A stretch of 64,000 bases of DNA from Paraspadella gotoi (GCA_051294375.1 CM119271.1:12207422-12271421), one strand, 5' to 3'. Counted from the stretch's first letter, positions 11,551 through 23,694 are shown. The notes: generated by a model from the letters alone, not told the origin. Made by a program: numbers and translations.

Positions 11551-12672
11551 ACGACGACGAACGTAGCTACGAGACCTTTCAATTTCGATTCGTTTCAATT
11601 CCGTTTGAGACGTCGTCGTCGTCGTCGTCGTCGTCGTCTTTGTCATCTTTGTCGTCGTCGTCGTCATCGTCACGTCAACGTCCTCATCTATTTTCTTTTA
11701 TCCCCACTCATTTTCCGCTCGGAGTGATTTCCAGAGGCCATTTTTGTGATTTTCCATTTCGGTCTTTGAGGCCAATAATCCTCGCGCTGATCCTCTAGTG
11801 GCCGCTACTTTAGAGGCCGCTCCTTAAGAACCGCTTCTATAGTGGCCGATCCTTTAGAGGCCGATCCTTTGGAGGCCGCTCCAAATAGAGGCCGTTCCTT
11901 TGGATGTCGCTTTTCTTGTGGCCGCTCCTTTAGGAGCTGCTCTTCTAAAGGACAATCCTTTTGAAGGCCATTCCTTTGAAGGCCGCTTCTCTAGTGGCCA
12001 CCTCTTTAGAGACCACTCCTCTAAGACGCCACTCCTTTAGGAGGCCGCTCTTCTAAAAACTGAAGCATATCATCATTCGAATAGAGAGAGTGTGGAATGT
12101 TAAAAAATGTGTAAAAAACTGAATCGTCAACTATGTTAAACTATGTCAACTATGTTCACATGTGTAATTTTATTGTTAATTCATTTTACTTTTTTAAAAT
12201 TGTAGTTACATACATACATACATTTGCATTTTTATTGTGTTAAACTTTTTACATTTTTATTGTAATAAATTCAAATTAATGTGTTGGCTTTCAACTCATT
12301 CTCAACCAACTAAAAATTATTATTGCATATGATATGTATTATTTAGTAATGAACTAGTAGATTTACCTCGTTCATTCGACGGAAACGAAAAAACGTAAAA
12401 CTTCTAACGCGAATTTTATTACGATAGTGTTACGCGAATGGAAACGCAGTGGTGGAACTGCGGAGATTGACAGACCGACAAAGAGTGAATAACGAAGACA
12501 ATTGACGCTTAAAACTCGTGAACTTCACGTGAACGACAAAAAATGTGAAACTAACGAGAATTTCTCTTTTGGTTTCATTCGTTTTTTTTCTCTCTTTTTC
12601 ACACATTTTCTGTGAACTTGATATCACGTATCACGTAATTTTTGTCACTTACATTTCCGACTTACTTGTTCG

Positions 12673-13370
12673 ACGACCAGTTCATGGTCTCGTATTTCAA
12701 TCGGGGCGATTCACAATCACTCGTTCTCGATTCACCACAGCATACTGACCTTCCCCACTAAGGCGGGCCAGATTTAATATTTTTTACAATATGACAAAAG
12801 TCTGGCAATAAAGTATTTTTCTTTTTACAACCAAATCGACTTTGATTGGTTTAGATTTTTAATAAAATTAATTTTCCACATGCATGTGAAGCAATTTTAA
12901 TATCTACAATATTTAAGAAATGCTTAAATATTTTTTTTTCGGGAATTAAATTTTAAAATGGTTTTTAAAAATGATAAAGAATTAAAAAGTTTAAGAAAAG
13001 GTTATACTACAAATTTTCAAAATTTTATACGGATAAATGGTGCTAAAATTAGAAAAAAACCTTGAAAAAATTATCATCATCATCATTCATCATTCATTAA
13101 ATTTTATAGTTTTTGTTAATTTTATAGATGAATCTATAAAATTTCAAAAAGTTTTAATAATAACCTTCATCTAACTTTTTAAAGCTTTATTGCAGAATCC
13201 GTTAAAAAAAATTTAAAATTTATTAAAAAAAATTTTACATATATATAGTATTTGGATAATATTAAAATAGCTTCCATGCGTTTCACTATAAGATAAATCT
13301 AAATTTTTTTTTGTTTTATTTTTTACAGATCTTTATAAACCCTATAATAACCCCTGTCACGGTCTTAACT
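12673..13370. other. AT-rich unique DNA, no gene seen
   Basis: Leaves palindrome 1 at the cgaccagttcatgg word. AT-rich with a short cat/cattcat cluster near 13075 and no convincing frame or splice pattern. Confidence 0.6.
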
Positions 13371-13429
13371 GCGCCCCCCCCCCCTCCTCCGAGGCCTTGT
13401 CCCCCTTATTGACACTCCCCAGTCCCCTG

Positions 13430-13690
13430 AAAACAGCTAAATGGGCTGAAGAACATCTATCCGTCAACTTCTATAGCCCCTTCTAAACAGCCTCTCGGAA
13501 CCAGGCTTGAGGGGTCTTCCATGCCCCCTGAGGCGGTTTACGGCCCTCCCTCAATGAGTCCTCAACGTTTCCGCAGGTGTTAACCACGAGGGATCGATCC
13601 TGTACCTATTGTCATGAGTTTGATGGATTATCTCAACGAGCCACCGGGTTTACGACTGAAGGTTGTCAAGCTTATATGGTCGGGCTGAAC
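13430..13690 (-). mobile_element. SINE-like element, minus strand
   Basis: On the minus strand: a head cttcagtcgtaaacccgg, an A-box-like tggctcgttgag (13632-13643), a B-box ggatcgatcc (13591-13600), then a body with cgtaaaccgcct and aagcctggttcc. The same head recurs at 50810 and at 34811/37362. Confidence 0.65.
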
Positions 13691-13892
13691 TTAAAGCAAT
13701 GTCCTTTTTCCCTGGCAACCTCCCCTGGACTGACCGCTTCCTTGTCCCCCCACCTCCCCCTCAGCGCATTCAGGTCACGCCCCTTTGACGGATCACATCT
13801 TCCTATTTTCGCGTCGACATTTTTTTGTTTTTTTCTCTTTGCGCTTTTGAGTTCAAAAATTTCACCCTCGAGAGAATCTGACGTCGAGCCGG

Positions 13893-14070
13893 GCGCGTGA
13901 AAGTGGCGCGTGAAAGGGCGCGTGAGAAGCCGCAAAAAAGCGCGTGAAGGGACTTGAGGGGCGCCTAAGCCACACAAAAAGCGGGTGAAAGGGCGCGTGG
14001 AAGGCCATGAATAGGCGCATGAGGGCACGTAAAAGGGCGATAGGGCTCATGAAATGCGTAAAATTCTCTC
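13893..14070. repeat. GCGCGTGAAAGG-type minisatellite
   Basis: Degenerate units of 12-14 bp around gcgcgtgaaaggg, with agggcgcgtg and ggcgcatgagggc variants. CpG-rich. Confidence 0.7.
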
Positions 14071-14089
14071 TCTCTCTCCCCGACATCGA

Positions 14090-15610
14090 GGTCGCGTAAA
14101 GTAAACAAGTCCAACTCTGAAAGTTTCGCTTCTTAACCTCTTTCGATTCACGATTAGAATTTAGATCAATTTAGGTTGGAACATTCGGAGCGAATCTTTC
14201 TTTTGATCGCATATTCGTTGATATCTTTTTCGAATGGAAGCTTGCACATTTAGAGCGCATATTTCTTTTATTGCAACGAAAGAAATGTGCGAGCGCATAT
14301 TTCTATGATCGTATTCCTTTCCAATAAAGATCCTGTTTTTTTTTCCAGTTTTTTCTTCTTTTTTATAGAACGAATCTCTATTTTTTGTGTCAACATTTTT
14401 TTTACCCACGTTTCAAAGAATATATATTTTTATAATATATAAATAGAAAAACGTTAATTTTATACGTAATAAAGTCACAAATAATGTCCACGGTCCACTA
14501 TAGCCAATCCCAAACTTACTACAAGGAAAGATAACTAATAATATCGAACAATTGTATATTTTTTACACTAATATACTATAACCTACAAAATTATAAGGAA
14601 TATCGTTTTTCTTTTGTTTATTTTCGTCTCTCGAGCGCTTCTGTCGGTCATTTGCGTTTTCTTTAGGCTTATATTTTTTTTTATTTTCACTAAGTTATAT
14701 TTAGTAGACGTAAAATTCAAATTCGCTCGCAACTTATTATTTTTTATTTCACTTTGAAAAATTACTTTCCAGGGATTTTGTTTTTTCTTAACATTTTTTC
14801 TGTGACAGATTTTCCATTTGTGGTTAATTTCAAAATTAATTTGTTTTTTTCTTAGGTTTAAAGATTGCGATATAGGGTTTAAGGATAGCTTTAGGGCGAT
14901 GAATTATGAATTAGGTTAGTGTTTTGGTTAGGGATTAGCGATTAGCGATAAAGATTAAGAGTTGGTTTAGGGAATGGGGTTAAAGATTAGATTAAATATT
15001 AAAAAAGAGATCGAGCTTAAATAACAGAAACGGGACGCTTTCAAAAAATAATTCCATTTTTGTCTTCCAATTTTCCTTTCCATTTTTTCCCTCATTTTTT
15101 TTCTCTGTTTCAATTTTCTGTTTGTTTATTTTTTTTATTCTTCGTTGATTTTTCTCCCGAAATTCGAAGAAGTAAACAAGTTTGTTTCTTTACAAATTTC
15201 CGACTTTTGAAATTCGAGGTCGAATTTTTCTTATTTTTTTTATCTAGACAGAAAATCCTTTAACTTTTTTCATCTTTAACAATTTTATTTTCTTTTCTTT
15301 TCTTTAAATCGTAGGTACATACTCATATTTGTACAGCTTATTACGTAACAATAATAAACAATAATAAAACGTACTGGGTTAAACTTTGATCATTAATAAA
15401 TCAAATCAAATGTTTTTATTTCATTTTTTCCGTTTTTTCCTTATTTATTTCGTTTTCTTTTTTTTTTCCATTTTCCTATATTTTTCCCCTTTTATTTCTT
15501 TATTATATATTATTAATTACTCTTTCAGGCCAAAACAATTCTCCTCGTATATGTTTTGGTTACGGGAATAAAAAAATCAATAAATCATATATTTCCGAAG
15601 TTAAATTGAA
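14090..15610. other. AT-rich intergenic DNA, no gene seen
   Basis: Contains two similar gagcgcatatttct segments (near 14255 and 14293) and a degenerate ggttagggatta array at about 14860-15000. The rest is T-rich without a supported frame. Confidence 0.55.
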
Positions 15611-15616
15611 AAGTTT

Positions 15617-15722
15617 CTAGCGGCGGCTGCAGCGGCGGCTGCAGCGGCGGCTGCAGCGGCGGCAGCAAGTTTTTTCCAAAATCGACGCCTCTGTTGCTGT
15701 TGTTGTTGTTGTTGTTGTTGTG
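15617..15722. repeat. (GCGGCGGCTGCA)n then (TTG)n
   Basis: Four copies of a 12-bp GCGGCGGCTGCA unit, then about ten TTG triplets. Composition is trinucleotide-like, but no exon border could be assigned. Confidence 0.8.
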
Positions 15723-15727
15723 TTACG

Positions 15728-15958
15728 TCACCCGTTAGCCGACACAATCTCGCTCAGCGCGCGACTCTCTTTCTCTGTCTTTTCGGACTTAAGCTGATTT
15801 TTCTGCATTTTCTCGTCTTCGTCGTTGTCGTCGTCATCGTCGTTGTTATCGTCGTCGTCGTAGTCATCGTCGTCGTCTTCGTTTTCGTCATCTTGGTCGT
15901 CGTCGTCGTCGTCGTCGTCGGCATCTGGAAGGATTTTTCCCGCCAAACGAAGCGACAT
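15728..15958 (-). CDS. Candidate small acidic ORF
   Basis: A 76-codon frame begins ATG TCG CTT CGT after an AG (ccag|ATG) and reads MSLRLAGKILPDA. It is followed by about 35 mostly Asp/Glu/Asn residues from a GAC/GAT/AAC tract, then a mixed basic/acidic tail KMQKNQLKSEKTEKESRALS before a stop. The non-repeat ends look protein-like, but the core is a microsatellite and no homologue is recognised. It could be an exon, since a GT lies at the stop, or chance. Confidence 0.25.
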   Translation of the reverse strand: MSLRLAGKILPDADDDDDDDDQDDENEDDDDDYDDDDNNDDDDDNDEDEKMQKNQLKSEKTEKESRALSEIVSANG

Positions 15959-16123
15959 CTGGCTTTTTATTTGGTCAGTGGTCGCGAGAGGCGAGGTCAG
16001 TCAAGGAAACGCGACCGCGTGAGTAAAATTGTATTGTGTTTTTAATAGAATTAGCTATATAAATTATTTAACAAATATATTGATAAACAATTAAACAATC
16101 ATGTACTCGATTATCATTCCGCA

Positions 16124-16322
16124 ATGTTTACGTCGGGGGGGTGGGTGGAATCGTGCCATACGTGTAACGTGGCCAACGGAGCGAGAGAGGCGATAAATAT
16201 TTGTTCAATGGCTGAAACTTGTTTTGCTTGGAAGCTCGGAAGCAAGCTCGGAAAATTGACTAGAAAAATCAAGATGATATTTCACGGTCAAGAGCAGGTT
16301 TCATTTCTGTCTCTGTCTTTTC

Positions 16323-16377
<55 letters not shown>

Positions 16378-16516
16378 CTCTCTTCTCTCTCTCTCTCTCT
16401 CTCTTCTCCTTCTTCGTCTCTATACGACGGAAATGGGTAAATCTTTAGGTTTTCGCTGCAAAGCGATTACGAAGGCCAAAACTGCGCTTAGCGAAACAAG
16501 CGTGAAAAAAAAATGA
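16124..16516 (+). CDS. Candidate orphan ORF or exon
   Basis: Reads MFTSGGWVESCHTCNVANGA at the N-terminus with balanced composition up to FHGQEQ. A possible donor follows (CAG|gtttca at 16297). The frame stays open through a (TC)n tract (Leu/Ser) to MGKSLGFRCKAITKAKTALS and a stop. Either the first 58 codons are an exon and the rest is intron, or the whole is chance. No family is recognised. Confidence 0.22.
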
Positions 16517-16529
16517 ACGTTGCGACAAA

Positions 16530-16590
16530 TTCAAGGACAAAACCGTTAAGCCGGCAGAGAGAGAAGTGAGATGAGATGAGAAGAGACGAG

Positions 16591-16652
<62 letters not shown>

Positions 16653-17630
16653 TAGATTGAGCCCAAACAATGAAAGATTAAAAGACCCAAAAATGTATGG
16701 CTCTCCCCTTGATTTTGCACTCGTTTGAAAATTAAAAATGCAAATAAAGTTTCAAACGAGGCTCTTCGAAAACAAGTGATCAATCCACCGTATAACTTCT
16801 GAGATTTCCGTTTTCACTTTCCTTCCTGTGTTTCAAACTTCACTTTGCCGAAAATTCGGACAAAAGTTCAAACGAACTAAACTATATATTTATTTCGCAT
16901 TTTTATTACATTTTTGTATTACATTTTCATTACCATTCTCTTAATTTAGTTACTGTCCATGATAATTCGGTTATCAATAAAAAAAAAATATTTGATTTGT
17001 ATTTACAATATGTTTCTTACAGTATCTTTATAAATTTTGTTCTTTTTAATTTCAAATTCTGAATTAAATTAATCTTGGAGTTCGAAGGTCAAGTTTGGTA
17101 TTAAGGTTAGGGAAAATAATTTGGGGCGCGATTGGAAAAGAGAGCCAATTAATTATTCATCGATTTAAAATTAAAGACAAATGATTAATTTCGCAAGTTT
17201 TTTTTTGTTTTTTTTTTGGTCAAATTTTCCAACTGAACATTTTTTTTCTTTTCACACAAAACCTGAAAATTATTTCGCCAGAAAAAATATTTCTTACANN
17301 NNNNNNNNNNNNNNNNNNNNNNNNNNNNNNNNNNNNNNNNNNNNNNNNNNNNNNNNNNNNNNNNNNNNNNNNNNNNNNNNNNNNNNNNNNNNNNNNNNNN
17401 NNNNNNNNNNNNNNNNNNNNNNNNNNNNNNNNNNNNNNNNNNNNNNNNNNTCTCTACTCCTCTTTCTCTCTCTCCTCTCTTCTCTCTCTCTTCTCTCTCT
17501 CTCTTCATCTCTCTCTGCTCCTCTCTCTTCTCTCTCACGATTATGTTTTTTCACTCACGACGACAAACCTTTATTCCTTCGGATTTATAAACATTTCATC
17601 CTTTAATTTGATGACAAGTTTTCTGATTGA
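16530..17630. other. (GA)n, AT-rich DNA and a 152-bp gap
   Basis: A (GA)n block near 16592-16650, AT-rich DNA, a gap at 17299-17450 flanked by (CT)n. No gene supported. Confidence 0.6.
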
Positions 17631-17712
17631 TATGTTGGTTGATCAACTGATTGGTTAATTGATTGGTTGTTCAACTGATTGGTTAATTGATTGGTCTTCT
17701 TATTGGTTGAAT
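17618..17712. repeat. TTGATTGGTTAAT-type minisatellite
   Basis: Degenerate copies of ttgattggttaattga and caactgattggttaa, giving a cluster of ATTGG words (CCAAT on the other strand). Confidence 0.7.
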
Positions 17713-17917
17713 GAATTTTTCGGTCATCGACAATCAACATGATTGGGGCGGTCATTTTTTTTGATCCTATCATTTTTCTTATCAATTAAATATTTCTTTT
17801 CCCAAAAAAATCCTCGTTATTTTCGTCATAAAATTTAAAATCAGATTTTCGTCCCGAAAGTTGAATAAAAATTCTTTTCGTCTTTAATTCGCTCGTTTTA
17901 TTTTTTTGTCTGAGAGG

Positions 17918-17958
17918 CCGTCGTCGTCGTCGTCGTTATCATTGACATCATTTTCGTA

Positions 17959-18040
<82 letters not shown>

Positions 18041-18041
18041 C
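17918..18041. repeat. (GTC)n then (ATC)n tract
   Basis: CGT triplets followed by about 28 perfect ATC triplets (17957-18040). It encodes poly-Asp on the minus strand only as repeat translation. Confidence 0.95.
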
Positions 18042-18246
18042 ATTGACGCTTAAAGTCCTCGTTAACTCTCGGTCGTTTTAAACTTAAAAGCTTCATGAAC
18101 TTTTTTATTACTTTTTCCGTTTAAATAAAAAAAACAAAACAAAACAAATATATGCATACATGAATCTCACCGGTGAAGTAAGGAGCTTAAATATCGAGAT
18201 GGACACTTGGAATTACAGATCGAACAGAAGGTGAGGAAAAAGTGAT

Positions 18247-18392
<146 letters not shown>

Positions 18393-18399
18393 TCGATCG

Positions 18400-19640
18400 C
18401 AAGGTCACGAATTTGACTGGTCGCTTTTCTGTGCGGCCACTATCGTTTCCTGGTCTTTTTTAGTTTTACGGCTCTCAATTTTTGGAGAGAGAGAGAAACT
18501 TATTCTTTAGTTATGTTTTAGACTCACATTGAAACACGTCGCCCGTCCAAAATACAGTTTTACTGGACGTTATGGACTTTTTTGTGAAAAAAACATTTTT
18601 TATAATCTACTTGGCGACCTTTTCCTCTTTACTTGTGTTGAGATTGAGAGACGCTTAAGAGAAGAAAGAAACTTCTTCACAGAAGGACATACGGACAAAC
18701 GGACATAAGGATTAAAACCAATTCAGATTAAGATGAAAATTAAACGTTAATAATTATGAATAAAAAATATAAATAAAAAAAATGTTTGTAACCTTTTTGT
18801 TTTTAAAATATTTCATCACTAGTTGAATTTAACAAAAATAAACGGCTCCTTTTTTTGGGCATGTGGGTAGAAAAAAATGATTACAATGTATCGGGAAGTA
18901 ACGTTAATGTATAATTGTGCATGTGAAATTGTGAAATTGTGAAATTGTGAAATTGTGAATGAACCATCGATGATTTTTCTTTAAAACGAGAACGGTGATT
19001 CCAATGTGTTGCGTCGCATTGACTTTATTTTCACGTGTATTTCACTTTGATCACATGATATGGCATGACATGACATGACATGTATTTATGACGTGCACTG
19101 CATCGAAATTCCGTCTTTTATTTTCTCTTCTTAGATTTAAGGTTTTTTTTCCTGTCTTAACAAATGAGCAACTTCCTATAGGCGAATTATATTCATTTTT
19201 AATGTAAGTAGGATAGACCTATGAACAGACAGACCGACCGAAAAGTGACTTGTAGAGCTGCTCCGCGTGAACTCGCGACGCACCTATAAAGTGTTACGAC
19301 TTTCTTTTCTCTTTCCGCTCGCTGCGCGGAAAGCTTTGAAATCTGCTCAAAAACACATTTACAAGTGAGATGAGATGAGAGAGAGATGACGAATCGAGAG
19401 GAGAGGCGAGGAGAGGAGAGAAGAGAGAAGCACGAGAAAAAGAGAGAGAGAGAGCGGAGAGAGATATTGCTTCGGAATCTTCTTGTGGCAATTATATCAG
19501 TGACCACACCTCTAATTCTCACCGTAATCCTGTGGCAACTGGGGCTTGGCGAGGTCGAGAACGTTATTTTATTCTGGTGTTAGTCAGGAAAATTTTTCTG
19601 ACTGGGAGTCTATTCTGCACTTTTACTAATTGGGGAAAGT
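18400..19640. other. Unique DNA, no gene seen
   Basis: Includes an 8-bp tandem (gtgaaatt x 4.6 at 18923-18959) and a tgaca tandem near 19060. No frame with splice support. Confidence 0.55.
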
Positions 19641-19930
19641 CTCTCTGGTGAGAGTCAGTGGCAGAATATCTTAATTAGAGCAGCGAGGCCGGATCTCCCG
19701 GTCGAACCCATTTCGCTCGTGTCCCAATCGGTGATTACGGTGTGTTTGGATTGATTGCACAATCCGCGCGAGAGTCTCAAGATGTTGCGCTCCGGAGATA
19801 GAAGACTGGAGCAGAAGTTGCTCAGGAGAGAGAGATGACGGCGGGAGAGAGAGACCCGAGGAACGAGTTGAAAAGGAGAGACGGGATTCAGGGGGCATTA
19901 GGCATCCCTGTGACAAACAAGCATAGACCA
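19640..19930 (+). mobile_element. Possible divergent SINE-like element
   Basis: A-box-like agtggcagaata (19657-19668) and B-box-like ccggtcgaaccc (about 19699-19710) at the usual spacing. The body does not match the other SINE copies. Weak. Confidence 0.3.
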
Positions 19931-20194
19931 TTTATTTCTTTCTGTCCCTGCTCCTTCGCGCGATGCCCGGAGCCCCAATGATATTATTAGCGCATCTGAG
20001 ACCAACTTTATCAATATCATTTTACTAGAATTTTCGTTTCCTGCGTCAGAATATGTATGTATATTTAAAATTAGCAATTCACGTCCAGTCTGAAAGAAAA
20101 AAAATGGTACGATCGTCTCGAATTATTAAACAAAATCTATTTAAAAAAAAACATTTTCTAAACATCCGTTCTTTTTATTTTTGGATTCTCGACG

Positions 20195-21170
20195 ACCTTG
20201 TTGTCGTTGTTGTTGTCGGCGTCGTTGTTGTTGTCGTCGTCGTTGTCGACGTCGTCGTCGTTGTCGTTGTTCTATCGTCTACTGCAGGATCAAGATGAAT
20301 CTTCGGCTGCAAAATTTCCCGGTAAAAAAAAAACGGAAAAAAACAATTTATAAAAAACTCGATCGCATGTTTTTTTTCCTTTCGTTCTTGTTTTTATTTT
20401 TTTTTTTGGGGGGGGGGCGCTGGAGCGATCTTTTCTAAAAGCGCCCGAAATCTGTTTCATTAATTATTTTTTAATCCTTAAATTTGACGATAGTTTGTTA
20501 GTAAACTTATAACCTTATTTCTAACCTTAATCTTTAAAATATAAATGCTTAACCTTAACCTAATTCTATTTAACTATTTAACTATTAACTTTAAATATAA
20601 CTTATTTCCAAATTTAAGATAAAATGTGGCGTTCTGGGAAAATAGTGCCTTTTATTTTTTTTTGATCCCGAGTTTCCTCGGATANNNNNNNNNNNNNNNN
20701 NNNNNNNNNNNNNNNNNNNNNNNNNNNNNNNNNNNNNNNNNNNNNNNNNNNNNNNNNNNNNNNNNNNNNNNNNNNNNNNNNNNNNNNNNNNNNNNNNNNN
20801 NNNNNNNNNNNNNNNNNNNNNNNNNNNNNNNNNNNNNNNNNNNNNNNNNNNNNNNNNNNNNNNNNCTCTCTCTCTCTCTCTGATAGAGATGGAGATGTCT
20901 ACTACAGAGTTCAAAGAGTCCATCAGCGAATCGTTCAACATTAAAATATTTTAATTAACATTTTTCATTAACAATACTAGAAAATACTCAATATATTCTA
21001 AACACCACGATTTTATCCGTACTTTTTCATAAGCCTCGGATTATTATCACAACATTTCATCGACGTGCCTTCGTTTTCTGTGAATAGAAAAAAAAAATCA
21101 ACTGATCAAAAAAAAAGGGAAAAAAAATCTCTTCATCTCGTTTTTTGTCGTCGTCGTCGTCGTCGTCGTT

Positions 21171-21227
<57 letters not shown>

Positions 21228-21230
21228 TCT
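20195..21230. repeat. GTC/GTT tract, TTAGG-like patch, gap, (CGT)n
   Basis: Trinucleotide tract at 20197-20275, degenerate aaccttaacctaa words at 20510-20600, a gap at 20685-20865, (CT)n, then a nearly perfect CGT array at 21146-21227. No gene seen. Confidence 0.8.
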
Positions 21231-21599
21231 TCGTTAAACGTCAGTTTTTCGTCTTGTATTTTTTTTGCCCTAAATTGTCAATACATGAAAATTACTCGTT
21301 TTTCTACATGAGACTCAAATGTTTTTTTTACGAATACAAATAACAAAGTTGAATATATTTTACTTCGATATTCAAATAATTAAATATTTAAGAATATTCA
21401 AATCCGTATAAATTTGTTTTCCTTTTCGCCAAAAAAAAAAAAAGAAGATAAAAATCAAAACTAAAATACGAAGAGACGATTATAACTTTTAAATGTCAAC
21501 TTTTAAACTGTTAACGATTCCAAGTTTAAAAACAAAAACAAAACAAAAACGAGAAAAACCAACTCGTATGTGAAGACAACGCGAATTGGCTTCTTGAAC

Positions 21600-21790
21600 T
21601 CGTAGCTCTTCCAAGCGCCGCAATCAGTTTCGGAATAAAGAGTCCGGGGTTCGATTCCTACCCTGTACCTACCATCATGGCATCGTGAGCCATTTTTTGG
21701 GGGCAAGGTCAACTTTTCTTGATCCGTTGCTGTTAATGGATTAAAGAAATTACGAAAGATCACACATCGTTTACTTCTTGAAATAAAAAA
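21600..21790 (+). mobile_element. tRNA-like SINE head, second family
   Basis: A perfect B box GGTTCGATTCC (21648-21658) and an A-box-like tagctcttccaagcg (21603-21617), then tacctaccatcatgg and a body ending A-rich. It differs from the ggatcgatcc family in A-box and body. It is not a tRNA gene, as no closed acceptor stem was found. Confidence 0.45.
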
Positions 21791-22274
21791 GGAAAAAAAA
21801 ACAGCAAAAAAAATTTTTTTTTTACGTGAAAAATTTTTGTGTGAAGTTTTACTTCGAATTAAAAGGATTACGATTCGTCACTCGGAACGATTTGTTAAAA
21901 NNNNNNNNNNNNNNNNNNNNNNNNNNNNNNNNNNNNNNNNNNNNNNNNNNNNNNNNNNNNNNNNNNNNNNNNNNNNNNNNNNNNNNNNNNNNNNNNNNNN
22001 NNNNNNNNNNNNNNNNNNNNNNNNNNNNNNNNNNNNNNNNNNNNNNNNNNNNNNNNNNNNNNNNNNNNNNNNNNNNNNNNNNNNNNNNNNNNNNNNNNNN
22101 NNNNNNNNNNNNNAAAATTGTATTTTATATTTAAATTAAACTCAACGTCTTAAAACAACCTTTTCCCGCTCTCTCCTTTTACCCCAAAAAAAACAACCAA
22201 AAAACAAAAGACACAAAAAACAAAACACTGACGCTCTCCCTCCCCCCCCTTTTGTTTCTGTTTTCTCCCTTCAG

Positions 22275-22388
22275 TGTTTCTTTCCCGGGGCGATAGACGC
22301 CGCTTACGTTGTTCGCCCGTCCGGGTTTCTGCAGAGGGCGCTGGGCGAATTGACGTTTAAGATGATCAAGGACGAGTGCAAATTTAAG
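22275..22388 (+). CDS. Exon A: CRAL-TRIO (Sec14-like) domain, Dbl-type RhoGEF-like
   Basis: A 114-bp exon with a pyrimidine tract and ttcag acceptor and an AAG|gtgag donor, phase 0 at both ends. It encodes 38 residues beginning CFFPGAIDAAYVVRPSGFLQ and ending FKMIKDECKFK. The FPG, YVVRPSGF and LGELTFK words match CRAL-TRIO domains of the Trio/Kalirin, MCF2L/DBS and related RhoGEF/spectrin-repeat families, as I recall them. These domains bind lipids or act in cis on the GEF, at the cytosolic face of membranes. It joins in frame to exon B 4.3 kb downstream. Other exons were not found; several gaps lie in the intron. Which family member this is cannot be decided. Confidence 0.8.
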
Positions 22389-22595
22389 GTGAGACCGTGA
22401 GGCCTTCGATTCTGACAAGATTCTTGATTCACTGATGTTTCTATCCTTGAGTTTAAATTTAGCTTTTTATCCTTTGAGATAAAGTTAGGAATCATCATTT
22501 TTATGATTTTTGTGATGATTTATTTCGGAAAAAATCGATTTACTTTTGTTTTGAAACAAAGATTTTTTTTGGTGGGGGTCATTAATCTTCAAAAG

Positions 22596-22597
22596 GG

Positions 22598-22638
<41 letters not shown>

Positions 22639-22690
22639 AGAAGACGATGACAACAAAAACAACAAAGTCCACGAAACGACGATGATAAAA
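22596..22690. repeat. (GAC)n tract in intron
   Basis: About 13 GAC triplets, then mixed aag/aca triplets. Flanking frames are not coding. Confidence 0.9.
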
Positions 22691-23111
22691 AAAGTCCCAA
22701 TTGAATTTTAAATTTGACTTCATTCGACAGATCAACATCCGTAGCTGCATATAGAGATTCCGTATTTTAAAATAATTTAGTTTTTTATTGAACATTTTTC
22801 AAAATAGCCTTCTCGTTTCAAATGGAAAATATTTAAATTTTATAAACGACGGGTTAACGGGATTAGGAAATTTTTTTCTTATTTTTCCGGGTTAATCAGT
22901 GAATCGGTTAATGCCTTACTGAATGGGCGGTTAATCCTATTACGGGTTAAAAATTTGTTCTGAGAAGGGATCAAGAAAGGGCCATCAGTCGAAATGGAGA
23001 GAGAAAGGTAAAGGCAATTGCAGATGGGCAAGAAGGCAATGAAGATTGCGTATCGATTCTGCAAAGGAGTGAGAACAGTCGTTGGTGACGTTGCAGAGTT
23101 CCGCATCTAGA

Positions 23112-23141
23112 GTGGACTTATGAGCCCGGGACCCGTTCCAT

Positions 23142-23192
<51 letters not shown>
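23112..23192. repeat. (GA)n tract in intron
   Basis: About 23 GA units at 23144-23188. The mirrored, longer (CT)n is at 46386-46475. Confidence 0.9.
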
Positions 23193-23230
23193 AATCGAAA
23201 CAAAAAGTTGAACGATTTGAAACGAAAACA

Positions 23231-23682
23231 AGTTTGAGCAAACAATGTCGGATCTGCGGTAATTAATTAATACAAACTATATAAACTAAAATAANNNNNN
23301 NNNNNNNNNNNNNNNNNNNNNNNNNNNNNNNNNNNNNNNNNNNNNNNNNNNNNNNNNNNNNNNNNNNNNNNNNNNNNNNNNNNNNNNNNNNNNNNNNNNN
23401 NNNNNNNNNNNNNNNNNNNNNNNNNNNNNNNNNNNNNNNNNNNNNNNNNNNNNNNNNNNNNNNNNNNNNNNNNNNNNNNNNNNNNNNNNNNNNNNNNNNN
23501 NNNNNNNNNNNNNTGATTAATTAATCATTTATTAATTAATTGATCAATTGATTAATAAAATAATTAATTATTTGATTAATTAATACATCTTGCATTTACA
23601 TTTAATATAAAAAAAAGAAGCATAATCAATTAGTGAAACAGGTTCTTTGTTTTTTCCATTTAAACTCATTTCCACTCGGACG
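23231..23682. mobile_element. AT-rich element with conserved ends (MITE-like), copy A
   Basis: Bounded by gtttgagcaaacaatgtcgg + atctgcggtaattaatt on one side and catttaaactcatttccact on the other. The interior is ttaattaatca repeats and a gap (23295-23513). The same ends occur at 35113-36592 and 45955-46345. The arrangement suggests a non-autonomous element; the transposon class is unknown. Confidence 0.5.
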
Positions 23683-23694
23683 GACAGACAGACA

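Larger units (their letters stand above)
1..12672. repeat. Giant imperfect inverted repeat (palindrome 1)
   Basis: The first bases of the window (starting tcgaacaagtaagtcg) are the reverse complement of the bases ending at 12672. Matching continues inward through the 15-bp minisatellite, the GAC/CGT tracts, the TTTC tract, the hammerhead-like motif and a SINE, to a GA-rich centre near 7.27 kb beside a 25-N gap. Arms differ by scattered single-base indels and homopolymer length changes. The left arm probably runs past the window start. It could be a real inverted duplication or a fold-back read that was not split; the indel pattern favours the second. Confidence 0.9.

Noticed and set aside
13372-13390. 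Poly-C run as a functional site
   Set aside because: A homopolymer next to a SINE copy; most likely tail or sequencing slippage.
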